Positions 11,790 through 23,049 are shown, counted from the first letter of the stretch. The stretch: DNA of 64,000 nt from Mesorhabditis belari (GCA_958450365.1 CAUEEP010000926.1:434001-498000), one strand, 5' to 3'. Numbers and translations are program-made. The notes: generated by a model not told the origin, from the letters alone.

Positions 11790-12118
11790 AAAATCCGAGT
11801 TTCAACTGGTAGAAACGAGAAAATTCGTAGATTCACTAAAATGAATAGCTTCAATCGATTGCATGAATGGCTCCAATGGTTCCAATTGAATGAATAGCTC
11901 CAATCGATTGAATGAATAGCTCCAATCGATTGGATGAATAGCTCCAATCGATTCGCCGATCCCGAAAACCCACGAGTACAAATTTACAGCTGAATATCTT
12001 TCTACAATGTAAAAGAAAAACCCAGTACAAATGAATGACGAAGTGTTCTTTGAGCGCGCTCACAATCGATCGCCATCTGGCATACGCCCCCGATAGATAG
12101 GTGTTCCCTTTTCGATTC
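11790..12118. repeat. Dispersed repeat family D, copy 1
   Basis: This stretch shares an ordered set of blocks with four other places (16520, 30515, 31705 and 37398): ATTCACTAAAATGAATAGCT, then CCTGAAAACC, GTACAAATTTACAGCTGAAT, GTGTTCTTTG, and finally CATACGCCCCCGATAGATAG. No terminal inverted repeat or coding sequence is apparent. It also includes a short tandem of AATGAATAGCTCCAATCGAT. Confidence 0.65.
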
Positions 12119-13550
12119 CAAGTCCCTGAATCCTTATTTCTTCTCCAAAATCACATCTCTCAATTTAAACGCGCTTCCCCTCCGTTTCACCCAATTCACC
12201 TACAGCCTTGCCCCTTCCACCTCCTTTACCGATATAGTATCTCCGCATTCCTAAGTCCCCACAAGAAATTCGCAATTCGACTAACCAAATCACCAATCAA
12301 GTCTCTCCGTTTCCCATTTTCAAAAACATTTCATTTGAGATCCATGAAAACGCTAAAAAAACCCACAAACTATCTCATTTTCACTTTTCAGCAAATCACG
12401 AATCTCGCTATTGAGAAAAATCCACATTCTCCTTTTTTTTCCACACCCATTTCATCCCATTTTGAAACCTCATTGTCAAAAATGAGAAAAGATCGGACTA
12501 AATGGATTTTGAGTGTAAAAGTTGTGGAATTTTGTGGTAAACATTGGAAATTTCCTGCTTTTCTAATGTTTTCTAGAACATGTGACTTCTAGAACTTCTA
12601 GACTTTCTAGAACTTCCTCGACTACCGTAATCTTGTCTATTTTTGTATCTTTGGTATCTTTAGTGAACATTGAAGACGAAAAGTGGATAGATTGAATAAA
12701 ATTAGAGCCAAGGTTACGGTAGTCGAGAAAGTTGACACGCAAATAGTGTTGAGGGAAAGTGTAACTTTAGCTAATAAAGCTAACCAGTTACATTACTTTT
12801 GGTGAGCTAAGATTGTAGAAAAATTGATCTCCTTATAAGCTACTTACAGTACTTATGACTATCGATTTCTAATACCAAAAGTTTCCTCCTCATCTCCAAA
12901 TTACATCATTAGACATTAGACATCTCAGCAAGACTTTGCCCACAAAATCGGAACATCATGACACCATTCGCAAAATTCAGAAAAGAGATCTCAAAAATTC
13001 CTCAAAACTTTCTCCAAGCCTTTCCATTTTTTTTTCAGGAATCCCTTTTCTCGAGACGGTTCATCGAATTTTTCGGAATTTCTCCGATTTGAGAGAGGCG
13101 ACAATCGGCATTGTCCCTTTCTCTTTCCCCCCTTTTTCTTTCCCATTTTCTCACTCGTTCTATCCCATCCAAGGGCTTGCAAATCGGCCCTCATTTCTCA
13201 TAAAAAAAAAAGATTTCTCCTCTCAAGTCTTGATGTTTCATCAGACTTGAAGAAAAACAAACATGTTTTTAAAAATAAATAACAGTTTATAATCTATTGT
13301 CATTTTCTGTAAGAGCTCTTAAAGGAATTGAATAGGAATTGTTGAGTAGGAATTGGATCGGAATTGAGTAGGAATTGGATAGGAATTGACTAGGAATTGA
13401 ATAGAAATTGAACCTAATCTATCAACAAATCTTAAACCTTTGTTTATAGATTAGATTTAATTAAACTTTTTGAAAACGAATGGATAGGGAATTTTTGGAA
13501 AGAAACTCTACCCAAAACATAAATATAAATCAAATTCAAACTCAAGAGTC
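12119..13550. other. Non-coding stretch, no gene seen
   Basis: Pyrimidine-rich plus strand keeps frames open (for example 12101-12592) without a recognisable domain. A small inverted pair, TCGACTACCGTAATCTTG at about 12618 and its near-complement at about 12710, bounds a possible 120-bp element. Degenerate GGAATTGAATA units lie at 13320-13410. Confidence 0.45.
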
Positions 13551-13554
13551 TCTT

Positions 13555-13683
13555 GAAAATTTGAATACCTGGATCTATCAAGCATTTTTTTCTATCAAAT
13601 CAATCAAATCAATGTTTATCTTGATTTGATTGATTTGATAAACAAATGCTTGTTAGATCTAGGTATTCAAATTTTCGAGAGAC
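13555..13683. repeat. Small foldback
   Basis: TTTGAATACCTGGATCTATC on the left is matched on the right by the complement of GATCTAGGTATTCAAATTTT. Inner parts (AATCAATCAAATCAA / TTGATTTGATTGATT) also pair. The 130-bp stretch could fold into one long hairpin. Confidence 0.75.
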
Positions 13684-14102
13684 ATTTGATAAGAATCATT
13701 TTTTTTGAAGATACAGCTGTATCTTGAAAACTTAGCTACATAAATACTGGATCGATTTGTGAGTAGACAAGTACTGACAAGTTTAGCAAGTACTGAGTAG
13801 TACAAAAGTACAAAAGACAAGTACTGAATTTAGCAGATCAATGGATTAGATTGACTTAACTTAACTTAACTTAACCAAAAAGCATTTATTTTTAGACACA
13901 ATGTTTAACAAACTTTATTTGAGAGGCTGGCCTTTTCTTGAAAACTCCAAAATTCCTTACAAGACTCACTCTTTCCACAAAAAAAAGGATCCTCGGAAAG
14001 ATCTCTCAATTAAACTCACCACTTGAAACTTCGATTTACTCGAGATTTCCAATTATGAAAAGAGTTTGATCTTTGAGTCGTCAAGAGTAGAACTCGAGTT
14101 CT

Positions 14103-14242
14103 ATGAAAATGAAGAAGAAGAAGAAGAAGAAGAAGGAAGATGAAGAAGAGAAAGAAGAAGGAAGAAGAAGAAGAAGAAGAAAGATGAAGAACAAGAAAAA
14201 GAGGAAGAAGAAGAAGAAGAAGGAAGAAGAAGAAGAAGAGAT
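14103..14242. repeat. GAA-type purine microsatellite
   Basis: Mostly GAAGAA and GGAAGA triplets over 140 bp. The open frames it produces (poly-Lys/Glu on plus, poly-Leu/Ser on minus) are a by-product of composition. Confidence 0.9.
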
Positions 14243-14744
14243 TTATGAAAAAAAGGAACTTTTTAAGACTGTTCACATCGGGTTTAAGCGTTTTGAACCT
14301 TCGCAACTTTTGCCTTTTGGACTTTTGAACCTTCACACCTTCACTATCTCATTACATTCCTACAGTCAAACCATTTCCATTTAATAAAGTATCAATGTTT
14401 TCTCAGCGATTTGTTCAGCTTGTTATCTTTGAAGTTTTCAGAGTCGATAAGCTAAATTGCTTTCATTTTTCTACCTTAGTTATGCTATACTTTTGTGCTT
14501 ATTTTTAAACCGCGCTAGACAGTAGCTAAAAGTGGAAAATCCTGATGTTTTAGCTCTTTTTAAATCCAGCAGAAATGTTTCAAACGATAGAGTTGTTTCA
14601 AAGAAAATTTTCAGGATTAGGCTCTGGCTCTGGCTCAGTCTATCGGCTTGCTTTACACAATAAAAGTAAAGGGTTTGTAAGCTTGTAAGCTAAGCTAGAT
14701 TGAGCCAGATCCAGCTATGTCTTTTATGTCAGTTATGTTGATTG

Positions 14745-14878
14745 TTATTGATGTCGTCAGCTATGTTGATAGTTGTTGATGTTGTCAGCTATGTTGATTG
14801 TTGTTGGTGTTGTATGTTGATTGTTGTTGATGTTGTCAGCTTTGTTGATTGTTTTTGATGTTGTCAGCTATGTTGATT
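14745..14878. repeat. Tandem repeat, about 30-bp unit
   Basis: Units of the form GTTGATTGTTGTTGATG plus TTGTCAGCTAT repeat about five times with substitutions and small deletions. Confidence 0.75.
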
Positions 14879-15171
14879 CAGACACTTTTTCTATGACCAA
14901 GACATCAATAAGCCTAAATCAAGGAGTTTTTGTGGCTAAACTGGCACAAGAAAATTGTTTTCTACAATCAGAATTCAATCTCTCCTACTCTCCTTAGCTT
15001 ATTTACCCAATTCTCAAATTATTTTTGATATTGATAATGAAAGAATCTTTTCAAATTAAACTTTTTTGAGATTTCCCGTTTACTTTTCATTGTCACAATA
15101 AACGTAGAGTTGATAGCAAAAATCGTTTATGAGAAAAGAGAGAGAAAAAAAGTGACAAAGAGTTTACAGAG

Positions 15172-15202
15172 AAAGAAAAGAAAAGAAAAGAAAAGAAAAG
15201 AA
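15172..15202. repeat. (AAAAG)n microsatellite
   Basis: Six consecutive AAAAG-type pentamers. Confidence 0.85.
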
Positions 15203-15883
15203 ATTGAGCTACTCTCGGCAAAAATTTAGGGGTTTTTTTTGCCTCAAAGGAGCTCTCATCTCTCAAATTTTTGAACAAAAATGGTGCTGTTCGTCTTTTT
15301 CCTTTTGCTTTGATTTATTTTGAACACAATCATTTCAATCGGGCATCTTTTGTTGAATTTGTTTGAAATTGATGATATCTCTGTGGATACAGTATCATTT
15401 TTTTTTCCTCGAAAACTCACTCATCTCAAATCTCATTTTTCTCAATATCATTCCTCAATTTGTGAGTTTCTCATCTTGTTTTCTTATTTTCTAAATGGAT
15501 TTAGCTGGATTTAGGCTTGGTTTTTGATTAGCTACATAGCTTTTGATTAACTGCATTTCTTTTAACTTTTGAGGTACTTGTCGGTTATACATCCACAGAG
15601 ACTCACCTCGGTCAAGCAAGAAGCTGACAACTTTTGAGCGGTGATTATGTTCAGTGAAAGTAGAGTGCTCGTCTGAAGTGATCAGTCGATCAGTCGAACG
15701 AAAATCGATAACCGAGAAGAAGACTCGGTTGGGGATGCTTAACCGAGATGAGTCTTTGTGGATGACAATCACCGACAAGTACCAATAATTCTTTCCGATT
15801 TCCGCTCCATTATTTTGGGGCATCCTGTAGAAATGTACTGCTCAAGTAATTGAAGAGTTAAAGAGCCAGTAGCCTCTTTAACT

Positions 15884-16117
15884 ACAGTACTGGACAATGA
15901 AATATCATATTTGAAAAAAGATCGTCACTTTCGCGCGTCTGTAACTCCCTTGTCTTTGAGTTTAAACTATTAGTGTTATACATTTTCTGAAAGCTCTTTT
16001 CAAGGGCTACACAATGGTAATATTAATATTTAGAAATACGGTAAAGACAAGGGAGCTACAGACGCGCGAAAGTGACGATCTTCTTTCAAATATGATATTT
16101 CGTTGTCCAGTAGTGTA
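15884..16117. mobile_element. MITE family A, copy 2
   Basis: Same length and arms as the copy at 5635, starting ACAGTACTGGACAATGAAAT and ending with the complementary arm CGTTGTCCAGTAGTGT. It is nearly identical to copy 1 but its central part is in the opposite orientation. ACCGACAAGTACC occurs just after its right end and again 100 bp before its left end, so it sits in older repeated sequence. Confidence 0.9.
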
Positions 16118-16519
16118 TCACCGACAAGTACCGCTTTTGATTAGCTGCATCTCTTTTAGCTTTTGATTAGCTGCGTTTGTATTAGCTGCATTAGTTTTAC
16201 ATCAAAATCAATCTAAAGTCAGTTTTTACATTCAATAGACTAATTCTAAAGTACATTTTGCTCAACAAAGTCTTCTATTAACAAAATCTACAAGTAAAAA
16301 CCTAAAAACAAGTTTTGCGGCTTGATTTGGCTTGGTTTAACCCTTGAATTGGCCCCAAAGCGTTATCAAAAGTTTTTGAAAAAACAGCCGCGCTTTAAAG
16401 TTCATTACTTTGTTTAGAGATGTTATTGTTAACTTTTAGATAGATTTTCATGAGGACACTTCAGGCTTTGATAGAAAATAGCGTTTGTTTGAACCACAAA
16501 ATCAAGAAAAATCAAGAGA

Positions 16520-16725
16520 CAAGACAATCAAACCAGTAGATCACTAAAATGGATACCTTCACCTACCTTCCCCGACCCTGGAAAACCCGAAAAATTTACA
16601 GCTAAACATCTTTTTCTATCATCTACAACACAAATCCCTGACTGGCGAAATGTTCTTTGTGTGATCGCGTAATCGCTCCCCAGCTAGCACACGCGCCCGA
16701 TAGATAGGTGTTCTCTTTTCGTTGC
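16520..16725. repeat. Dispersed repeat family D, copy 2
   Basis: Contains GATCACTAAAATGGATACCT, CCCGACCCTGGAAAACCCG, AAATTTACAGCTAAACATCT and the terminal block CGCGCCCGATAGATAGGTGT, in the same order as the copy at 11790. Confidence 0.65.
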
Positions 16726-17009
16726 TGTAACTCTTCCCAATCTCATTTCATTCAACTAATCAACTTGGCCACCAAGTGGAACCAAAAATGTCTTCGAAAG
16801 TGGATAAGAGAAAAAAATGAAATGATATTTAAAGTCGCTTTTTTATCTCCTTGTCAATCGCTGAGTTTTCTCAATTTTCGGGAATCTTGATTGCTATGGG
16901 AGAAATTGCTATGATTGAAGGGACAAGGAAATGGTTTTCATTTTAACAATTTCTTTGTCCATTTTCAACAAATCAAATGATTTTTCTGTCTGGTGTTTCG
17001 GTTTTATTA

Positions 17010-17245
17010 GTTATTTGTACACTATTTGTTCTTTTGAGCGTAGTTTTTTGCTCAAAACTGTGACCATACCTTTCTAGTGTGCACAAATGGATTTGCCAGA
17101 CTTTTCAAGGCTTATTCTCATTCTCAGCACAAAGTACACCATTGCGTTCCTTGAAGAGTGTAGCTTGTGCTCTGAAAATGGAAACATATCCTTTCTGGTG
17201 CGCTAAAGAAACGTTTCCACTTTGCGCACAGCAAAGTACATCAGC
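17010..17245. mobile_element. MITE family C, degenerate copy
   Basis: Contains several degenerate versions of the family C end (TTTGAGCGTAGTTTTTTGCT, CATACCTTTCTAGTG, AGCACAAAGTACACC, CATATCCTTTCTGGTGC). It looks like two rearranged copies. Complete copies are at 25225 and 29702. Confidence 0.45.
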
Positions 17246-17521
17246 AAAAACATTGCAAAATTACATTACAAAAAACAGCAAAAACAAACAAACATCAAAA
17301 ACATTCTTAATTCCCAATCACTTCCTCATTTCCTCATTTCCTCATTTACCTATAAAAGAAAAACTAGAAACAATCCGTATCCCTATCTGTTTTTTTTTTC
17401 GATCGGAAAACTATTCCGAAAAAATCTCCATTTCCAATTTTATTTCTCGTTTAAAAGTCGAGTTTTATTGCCGGAAAAACTTTTTTTTTATGAGACAGAA
17501 AGTGATAAAATTTTAAATAAA

Positions 17522-17860
17522 TAGGTATTGAAGGAATACAAGAATTTCTTTTTTTTAAAGCTCTTTGGCGAATATCTACTTTCCGCCATTCAACCATACT
17601 AAAAAAAGTCAGATTTTCGAATGAGTTACCCAATTTGATACTCACTTTTCACAAGCCCCTCTGCAAAAAGCTTAGATTAAAATGACAGCAGCTGTCACTT
17701 TAATGCGCAGCGCAAGCACTTTGCACCAGAATTTCCTGTGTTCCGATTATTAAATAAATAGGTATTGAAGGAATACAAGAATTTCTTTTTTTTAAAGCTC
17801 TTTGGCGAATATCTACTTTCCGGCATTCAACCATACTAAAAAAAAGTCAAATTTAGCGAC
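17522..17860. repeat. Direct duplication of about 90 bp
   Basis: GGTATTGAAGGAATACAAGA and the following bases through TTCAACCATACTAAAAAA occur at 17524 and again at 17761, almost identical. A second pair, TCACTTTTCACAAGCC through TCCTGTGTTCCGATTATT, occurs at 17641-17750 and 18150-18244. Together they show a local segmental duplication around the rDNA-bearing hairpin. Confidence 0.8.
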
Positions 17861-18005
17861 AGGTTAATGTCGTAACAAGGTACCGGTAGGTGAACCTGCC
17901 GGTGGATCAATACTGTAAACGCCTCGCGTCACAGTGTGTGCTACGACACAGCTATAAGCAGCTAGAAACGCCCGACCGCTACTGTCGCTAAATTTGACTT
18001 TTTTT
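17841..18005. mobile_element. Hairpin element carrying an 18S rRNA 3' end
   Basis: A perfect 21-bp inverted repeat, TTAGCGACA with its AAAAAGTCAAA lead (17841-17861) and the complement at 17983-18003, encloses about 120 bp. Most of that is rDNA: the 3' end of 18S followed by ITS-like sequence. The element lies between duplicated local sequences. Whether the inverted repeat is a transposon end or a by-product of repair is not known. Confidence 0.65.
17869..17909 (+). rRNA. 18S rRNA 3'-terminal fragment (pseudogene)
   Basis: GTCGTAACAAGGTA followed by GTAGGTGAACCTGC and GGATCA is the universally conserved last helix (helix 45) and 3' end of eukaryotic small-subunit rRNA. Only about 41 bp is present; no upstream 18S sequence is seen. 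The helix stem reads CCGG/CCGG, paired on both sides, so this is probably a real rDNA variant of the host or a relative and not random decay. Confidence 0.75.
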
Positions 18006-18997
18006 AAAAATATAACAATTTCAGAGCACCTTTACTTTTCTTTTCTTTTCTGGGCGGTTATTTTACACCATAAAACTTGAGGACTAGCTAAGCTGAAATG
18101 GATTTTTTCGAAAGCGACCTCTTTAGTTTAGTTAGTTTTCGATTTAGTTTGATCCTCACTTTTCACAAGCCGCTCTGCAAAAAGATTAGATTAAAATGAC
18201 AGCTGCGCAAGCACTTTGCGCATAATTTCCTGTGTTCCGATTATTAGGTTGGTGCATAAATCTTCATAATTTTTTAATTTCAAACTTTTCTTTTCATGCA
18301 AAAGAATTCTTTACCAATTTTTTTTTTTGCAATTTAACCTATTAATAAAGTCTATCATTTCTCTACAAAATAATTGTTGAAAGAAAGCTCAAAGCTCGCT
18401 TCAACTCGATAAAAACTCATCTTTCTGTAAAATTTTCAATTACTTTTTTTAAAGGAAATGGCTAAACGAATCGTTTCCAAATTTTACAGACAAATGGAAT
18501 CAAATCTGCTCTATCTTTTTTACTTTAACACCAAAATAGGTTTGTATTGAAGAAAGGGTTCAAATTTCGAGTTCAGCATTGGAGCATTGCTAACTTTTGT
18601 GTATTTGGATTACCTTTCAAAAAGGCACTTTCAAAAGGGTACTTTCAAAAAGGATAACTTTCATCAAATTTCTCTAAAAGCCATTTTGTAGAGCCATTTT
18701 GCATTAAACAATCAAGCTTTTTAATTGTTCAAATAGAAATTTTCTTTTAAAAGTTGTTTAGAGAAAAAGAAAATTGTAAAGACTTACCGTAAAGACTGTA
18801 ATAGTGTTTCTATAATTGAATAGTGTGGTCATCCGGCGATACGAAATTATACTTGTGGTTTACTTCCGATTTACATTTGGAGGATATATATTTCTATTGG
18901 AGAAGGCGGGGTCAGTGGGGGAATATAATATAGTACCGAAATTCATTAGACAATTTCATTAGACACTAAAATCTGCCTGTCCAACCGTTACGGTACT

Positions 18998-19622
18998 TAC
19001 CGTAAATACTGTAATAGTACCCCAGCTCCCTCGTACAGTCGCGTAGTCGCAAAAGTTTTTTAGTTTCTCATTTTCTTGAAAGCGCTCGTACTTTCAAAAA
19101 ATGCGTCTCTGGTATCAAAAAATAGCTGAAATTCAGAGCTATTTTTTGATACCTAAGCGCGCATTGTAGCACATAAACCAGTGTCGAGAAAAACTCGTTC
19201 AAAGCTAGACTACGCAACGCTCCGCACCGTCATTATGGGGGTGGGGTACTATTACAGTATTTACGGTAGGTAGCGTAATGGATAACGATTGGATCTACCG
19301 CACGCAAGATCAGGGTTCGGTCCTCGCAGCTTTTCAGAGTTTTTCTTTTGAACAACTTCTAGCATTTTGCAACTAATTGCATTATTATGTAGAAAAACGA
19401 TTCAAGAATATAGACTAATCTCTTTCAAATGCAAAGACTATAAAGTAATCGTTAGAAATGATCTTTGGTATCAAAAAATAGCCCTGAATTTCAGCTATTT
19501 TTTGATACCTAAGCGCGCATTGTAGCATAAACCAGTGTCAAGAAAAACTCGTTCAAAGCTAGACTACGCAACACTCCGCACCGTCATTATGGGGGTGTGG
19601 TACTATTACAGTATTTACGGTA
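18998..19622. mobile_element. Composite MITE (family B) carrying a tRNA-like sequence, copy 1
   Basis: The left arm (18998-19268) is a full palindromic MITE: TACCGTAAATACTGTAATAG at one end, CTATTACAGTATTTACGGTA at the other, with GGTATCAAAAAATAGC at its centre. It is followed by about 190 bp of unique DNA that starts with a tRNA-like sequence, then by a right half-copy of the MITE (19461-19622) with the same end. The same 0.63-kb arrangement occurs at 46657-47283, unique part included, so the whole probably moved as one unit. Confidence 0.85.
19270..19330 (+). tRNA. tRNA-Arg-like sequence inside composite MITE
   Basis: TAGCGTAATGGATAACG fits a D-arm with A-box and resembles eukaryotic tRNA-Arg(UCU); GGTTCGGTCCT fits a B-box and T-loop. 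Acceptor and T-stem pairing is poor, so it is probably a tRNA-derived pseudogene or an element's promoter. Confidence 0.5.
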
Positions 19623-20235
19623 CGCAAAAACTTAATATTTTGATGGGTATTAGTGCAAATATTTTTTTCTAGACAATTTTCAAACAAAAACCCAATAAAC
19701 TATTGAAATCTTGAGAAACTTCTACAATCCAGAAATTGCCTAGCAAAGATCGATAAGATCTCTTAAAAAAAAAAACTCTTAAAACTTTTCCTTGTTCAAT
19801 ATCCCAAAAATTCAATATCCCATAGATCAATCAAGAAAAAGCGTAAAAGTTTTCCCAAGTTTGGCGCAAAATTTTCCGATCTATAGATCAGATAAAGAGT
19901 ATCCGTTGATTTAAGAGATAATTTATCGTAAAACATACCCCCTTCTACAACAATTTGTCAACTTTTTTTTTTGAGAGATCTTCAAAGCTTTCTGCTTTTC
20001 CAATCGAAAAGCTTTAGATTAAGATCTGGAGAGTGAAAAGTTGTGTATGCCGAACGCACAACTTTCCTCCTCACTCTCACAGTTCTCATTCGAGAAGCGT
20101 TCGACTCGATCCAATCTCAAGATTTCTTTACACTTCAACTTAAACTTTCAAGGTTCAAGACAGTGTTTTTGACAGAAGGATTTTCGCTTAAATTTTTCAT
20201 CTTTTTTGAGAACTTTACACAAAAGAGACAACAAT
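19623..20235. other. Non-coding stretch, no gene seen
   Basis: AT-rich; no repeat pairs or coding signals recognised. Confidence 0.4.
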
Positions 20236-20237
20236 AA

Positions 20238-20352
20238 CTTGCTTGATGAGGCTTGCCTGGTTTGCTTAACTTGATGAGGCTTGCTTGGTTTGCTTAACTT
20301 GATGAGGTTTGCTTGGTTTGCTTAGCTTGATGAGGCTTGCCTGGTTTGCTGA
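20238..20352. repeat. 28-bp tandem repeat, four copies
   Basis: CTTGATGAGGCTTGCTTGGT followed by TTGCTTAA repeats four times with one to three substitutions per unit. Confidence 0.85.
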
Positions 20353-21050
20353 ACTTGACGTGGTTAGCTTTCACTCTAGATTCTGTTAACTGAATCAATT
20401 CTATTCGAATTCGGATTCGGATTCTAATTTGAATAATTCTAATTCGAATTCTAATTTGAATGCTGAAATCCTTTTTAATTCAAATTTCCTTTAGTCTTGA
20501 TTGTTTGATTTTTCCATTCCTTGTTTGCTCAACTCTTTTTTATCCATAAAATTCACTTTTCTTGCCGGGATGGCTAGAGATTTGACATTGAGCTGAACGA
20601 TTGCCGAGAAATGATTTCTTTCTTGATTTTCTGTGGGGATACAGCAGTGTTAATAGGATTTCACGAATGGATGTTCTTTGAAACACACAAATATTGTTGG
20701 AATTGTTAGAATTGTTAGAAAGTACAGTAAAGTACTTAAAAAGTACAGTAAAGATCATCTAGCCTGAAAATGATTGATACTAACTTAATTAACTAAATGA
20801 TAAGACAAGAAAAAAAGATAAATTAAGAGCAATACTTTGTGGTAAGAGCTATCAGTTCTCAAATCTTTCTAGCAATTTCAAAATTTTAGAATCTTTCAGA
20901 ATCTGAGTCTTAAATAAAGTCCAATCAGTTTCCTCAGTGAGAAACGAGATTTTAAAATGCACTTAACAAAATATTAATTATCTTTTCTCGGCTAATAGCA
21001 GCCAGCTTTCATTTCTATTGACTTCGATCATCCGCATCATCGGCTTACGA
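20353..21050. other. Non-coding stretch, no gene seen
   Basis: AT-rich; simple TTCGAATTCGGATTC-type repeats near 20400-20460. No coding signal. Confidence 0.4.
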
Positions 21051-21150
21051 TCAGCTTACAATTAGCTTAAATTAAGATACAGTAACGAGCTCAAGCACTC
21101 CTTTCCATTTACAGCATTCGAATGAATAAATCTTTATATTTTTTGTATTT
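21050..21150. repeat. Dispersed repeat shared with 24232-24385
   Basis: AAGATACAGTAACGAGCT and CGAATGAATAAATCTTTATA followed by TTTGTATTTCAGTTTTAG occur in the same order here and in the first intron of the peroxidase gene. Confidence 0.7.
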
Positions 21151-21765
21151 CAGTTTTAGATAAAATTGAATTGCTTTCTATTGACAGCTATTCATTCATT
21201 CAATTCAATTCATTCGCTATGTCTATGATGTGCTTTTTCAAATGAAAACGCCGGATCACTCCCGAGACGAGCCAGTGTTATCGCTCGAGTTATCTGAGTA
21301 GCAAAAAAGAAAACTGAAAAACTCAACCGGTTTCTTTTTCCCCAACTACCACCACCGTTCTTTTTTTTGCGCACACCAAAAATTTTTCTCGAGGCTGGAT
21401 CTCTCTCAGGGTGAGCGAGTAGCCACCAGCCGCTTCTCCTTTTCTTCCCACACATCATTTTTTCTGGCATTTCTCCTTAAAAAGTATACGGTATTTTTGA
21501 GATTTTTCAATATTTCTACCCAACTTTTCTCCTAATATTAAAGTTATTCTTAAGTTTCTTTGCAAATTCGAATGCCTGGATAGCGTTATATAAAGATTGA
21601 GCTAGGCAAACACTAATTGAATTGAGTTTTCCAGTTACAGAATTTGAATGGCTTCTCAACTTTTCTGACTTCAATTTTTCATATATGAGAATGAGCAATC
21701 TGTAAAGAGATTTGTTTAAAGAATCAGAATCAGAATTAGAATCCTCAGAATCAGAAGATCCTACA

Positions 21766-21893
21766 ATACCCCCATCCTATGGAAACCCCCATCCTATGGA
21801 TACCCCCATCCTACGATACCCCCATCCTATGGATACCCCCATCATATGGACACCCCCATCCGATGGATACCCCCATCCTGAGGATGGGGGTAT
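21766..21893. repeat. 17-bp tandem repeat, about seven copies
   Basis: Units of GGATACCCCCATCCTAT with small changes. The last unit is followed by its own complement (GGATGGGGGTATCC), so the array ends in a hairpin. Confidence 0.9.
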
Positions 21894-22560
21894 CCTTCGA
21901 GCGTATATAGAGAAAAATCCTCAGATTCAGAATCCTCAGAATCAGAACCAGATAGCTTTTACAAAAGTGAAAGAATTGACAAGAAAAAGTAGATTTTTGG
22001 AAAGGGGAACGATCTTTTGCTTTCCAGACAATTGCTCTAACTATTTCTATGCCATTTCTAAACTATCCGATGCCCTAATTTGCCAAAAGAAAGAAGGAAA
22101 GATAAAAGGAAAGAAGGCTTCTATGAAGTTTTTTTTTTGACGCTTTTTCAAACTTTGCAAAATTTATAAGCGATTCAATAAGCAGATTGAAATTTTCAAG
22201 CGTAGAAAGCCAGAAAAAGTTGATTAAACCTAACAGTTTTCAAGCTTATTATCAGTTAGTTTAAAGAGTTTCAGTGGCTCATTCAGAATTTCTAGGGATA
22301 TCATGTTTATCTGCATCTCTTCGGGCGCACAAATATTTTCCATCTAAACCCTGAATAACTTTGAGTAAATAAAGAAGTGTTTAGATTTGTCAATGTAAGG
22401 TTTCAAATTAAGTCTTTCACTAATTCTGTAATTGAACTCTTGTTTGTCATTTACTTTTAAAAAAACCCAAAACTTTCACACATTTTCCTTCTAAATGAGA
22501 TAAAAATCTTAGCAATGAGAGAGAAAAAAATGGAAAAGAACATTTATAAGAATATATCCG
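21894..22560. other. Non-coding stretch, no gene seen
   Basis: Contains TCAGAATCAGAA-type short repeats around 21725-21950. Nothing else recognised. Confidence 0.4.
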
Positions 22561-22565
22561 AATCG

Positions 22566-22700
22566 CTTTTTCTTTTCTTTTCTTTTCTTTTCTTTTCTTT
22601 TCTTTTCTTTTCTTTTCTTTTCCATTTACTTTTCTTTTCTTTTTCTTTTTCTTTTCTTTTCCATTTACTTTTCTTTTCCATTTACTTTTCTTTTCTTTTC
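22566..22700. repeat. (CTTTT)n microsatellite with TCCATTTA interruptions
   Basis: About 25 CTTTT-type pentamers, interrupted three times by CCATTTA. Open frames here are compositional. Confidence 0.9.
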
Positions 22701-23049
22701 TCTCCTTTTTTGACAACAAAATCCTTTAATTTTCTTTTATTTTACAATGAGAGAAATCCTTTCTTTTATGCCATTCTCAGCGCTGTCAAAATTAATCGTC
22801 CGATTTATGGATAAATGATAAATTTCAATGAAAATTGGGATTGGGATGATTTTAGATGTGTTAGTTGAGTTGAAAAGAGAGACATTTTTCGCTTACAAGT
22901 TCGACAAGAGTGCTTTTTTTTTCTCGTTTTTGCAAAACACTTTTAATTTTTAGGAATAGATTTTGTGAAAGCTGCTTGGGTTTAAACCTTGTTTCTAAAG
23001 TCATTCTTGAGTCGTAATTTGAGCAAAATGCAAACACGTTTCTTTACTT

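Noticed and set aside
12101..12592. Open frame of 163 codons on plus
   Set aside because: Low complexity (Phe/Ser/Pro-rich from pyrimidine tracts) and starts inside dispersed repeat D.
14103..14384. Lys/Glu-rich open frame
   Set aside because: GAA microsatellite; nothing gene-like on either side.
15491..15823. Possible Tc1-like transposase piece on minus (SDEHSTF, DRGESLW)
   Set aside because: Only weak motif resemblance in a single short frame, no second catalytic motif; not enough to call.
21210..21470. 86-codon minus-strand frame
   Set aside because: No signal peptide, domain or splice partners; judged chance.
22447..22814. Open frames over the CTTTT tract
   Set aside because: Compositional frames from a pentamer microsatellite.
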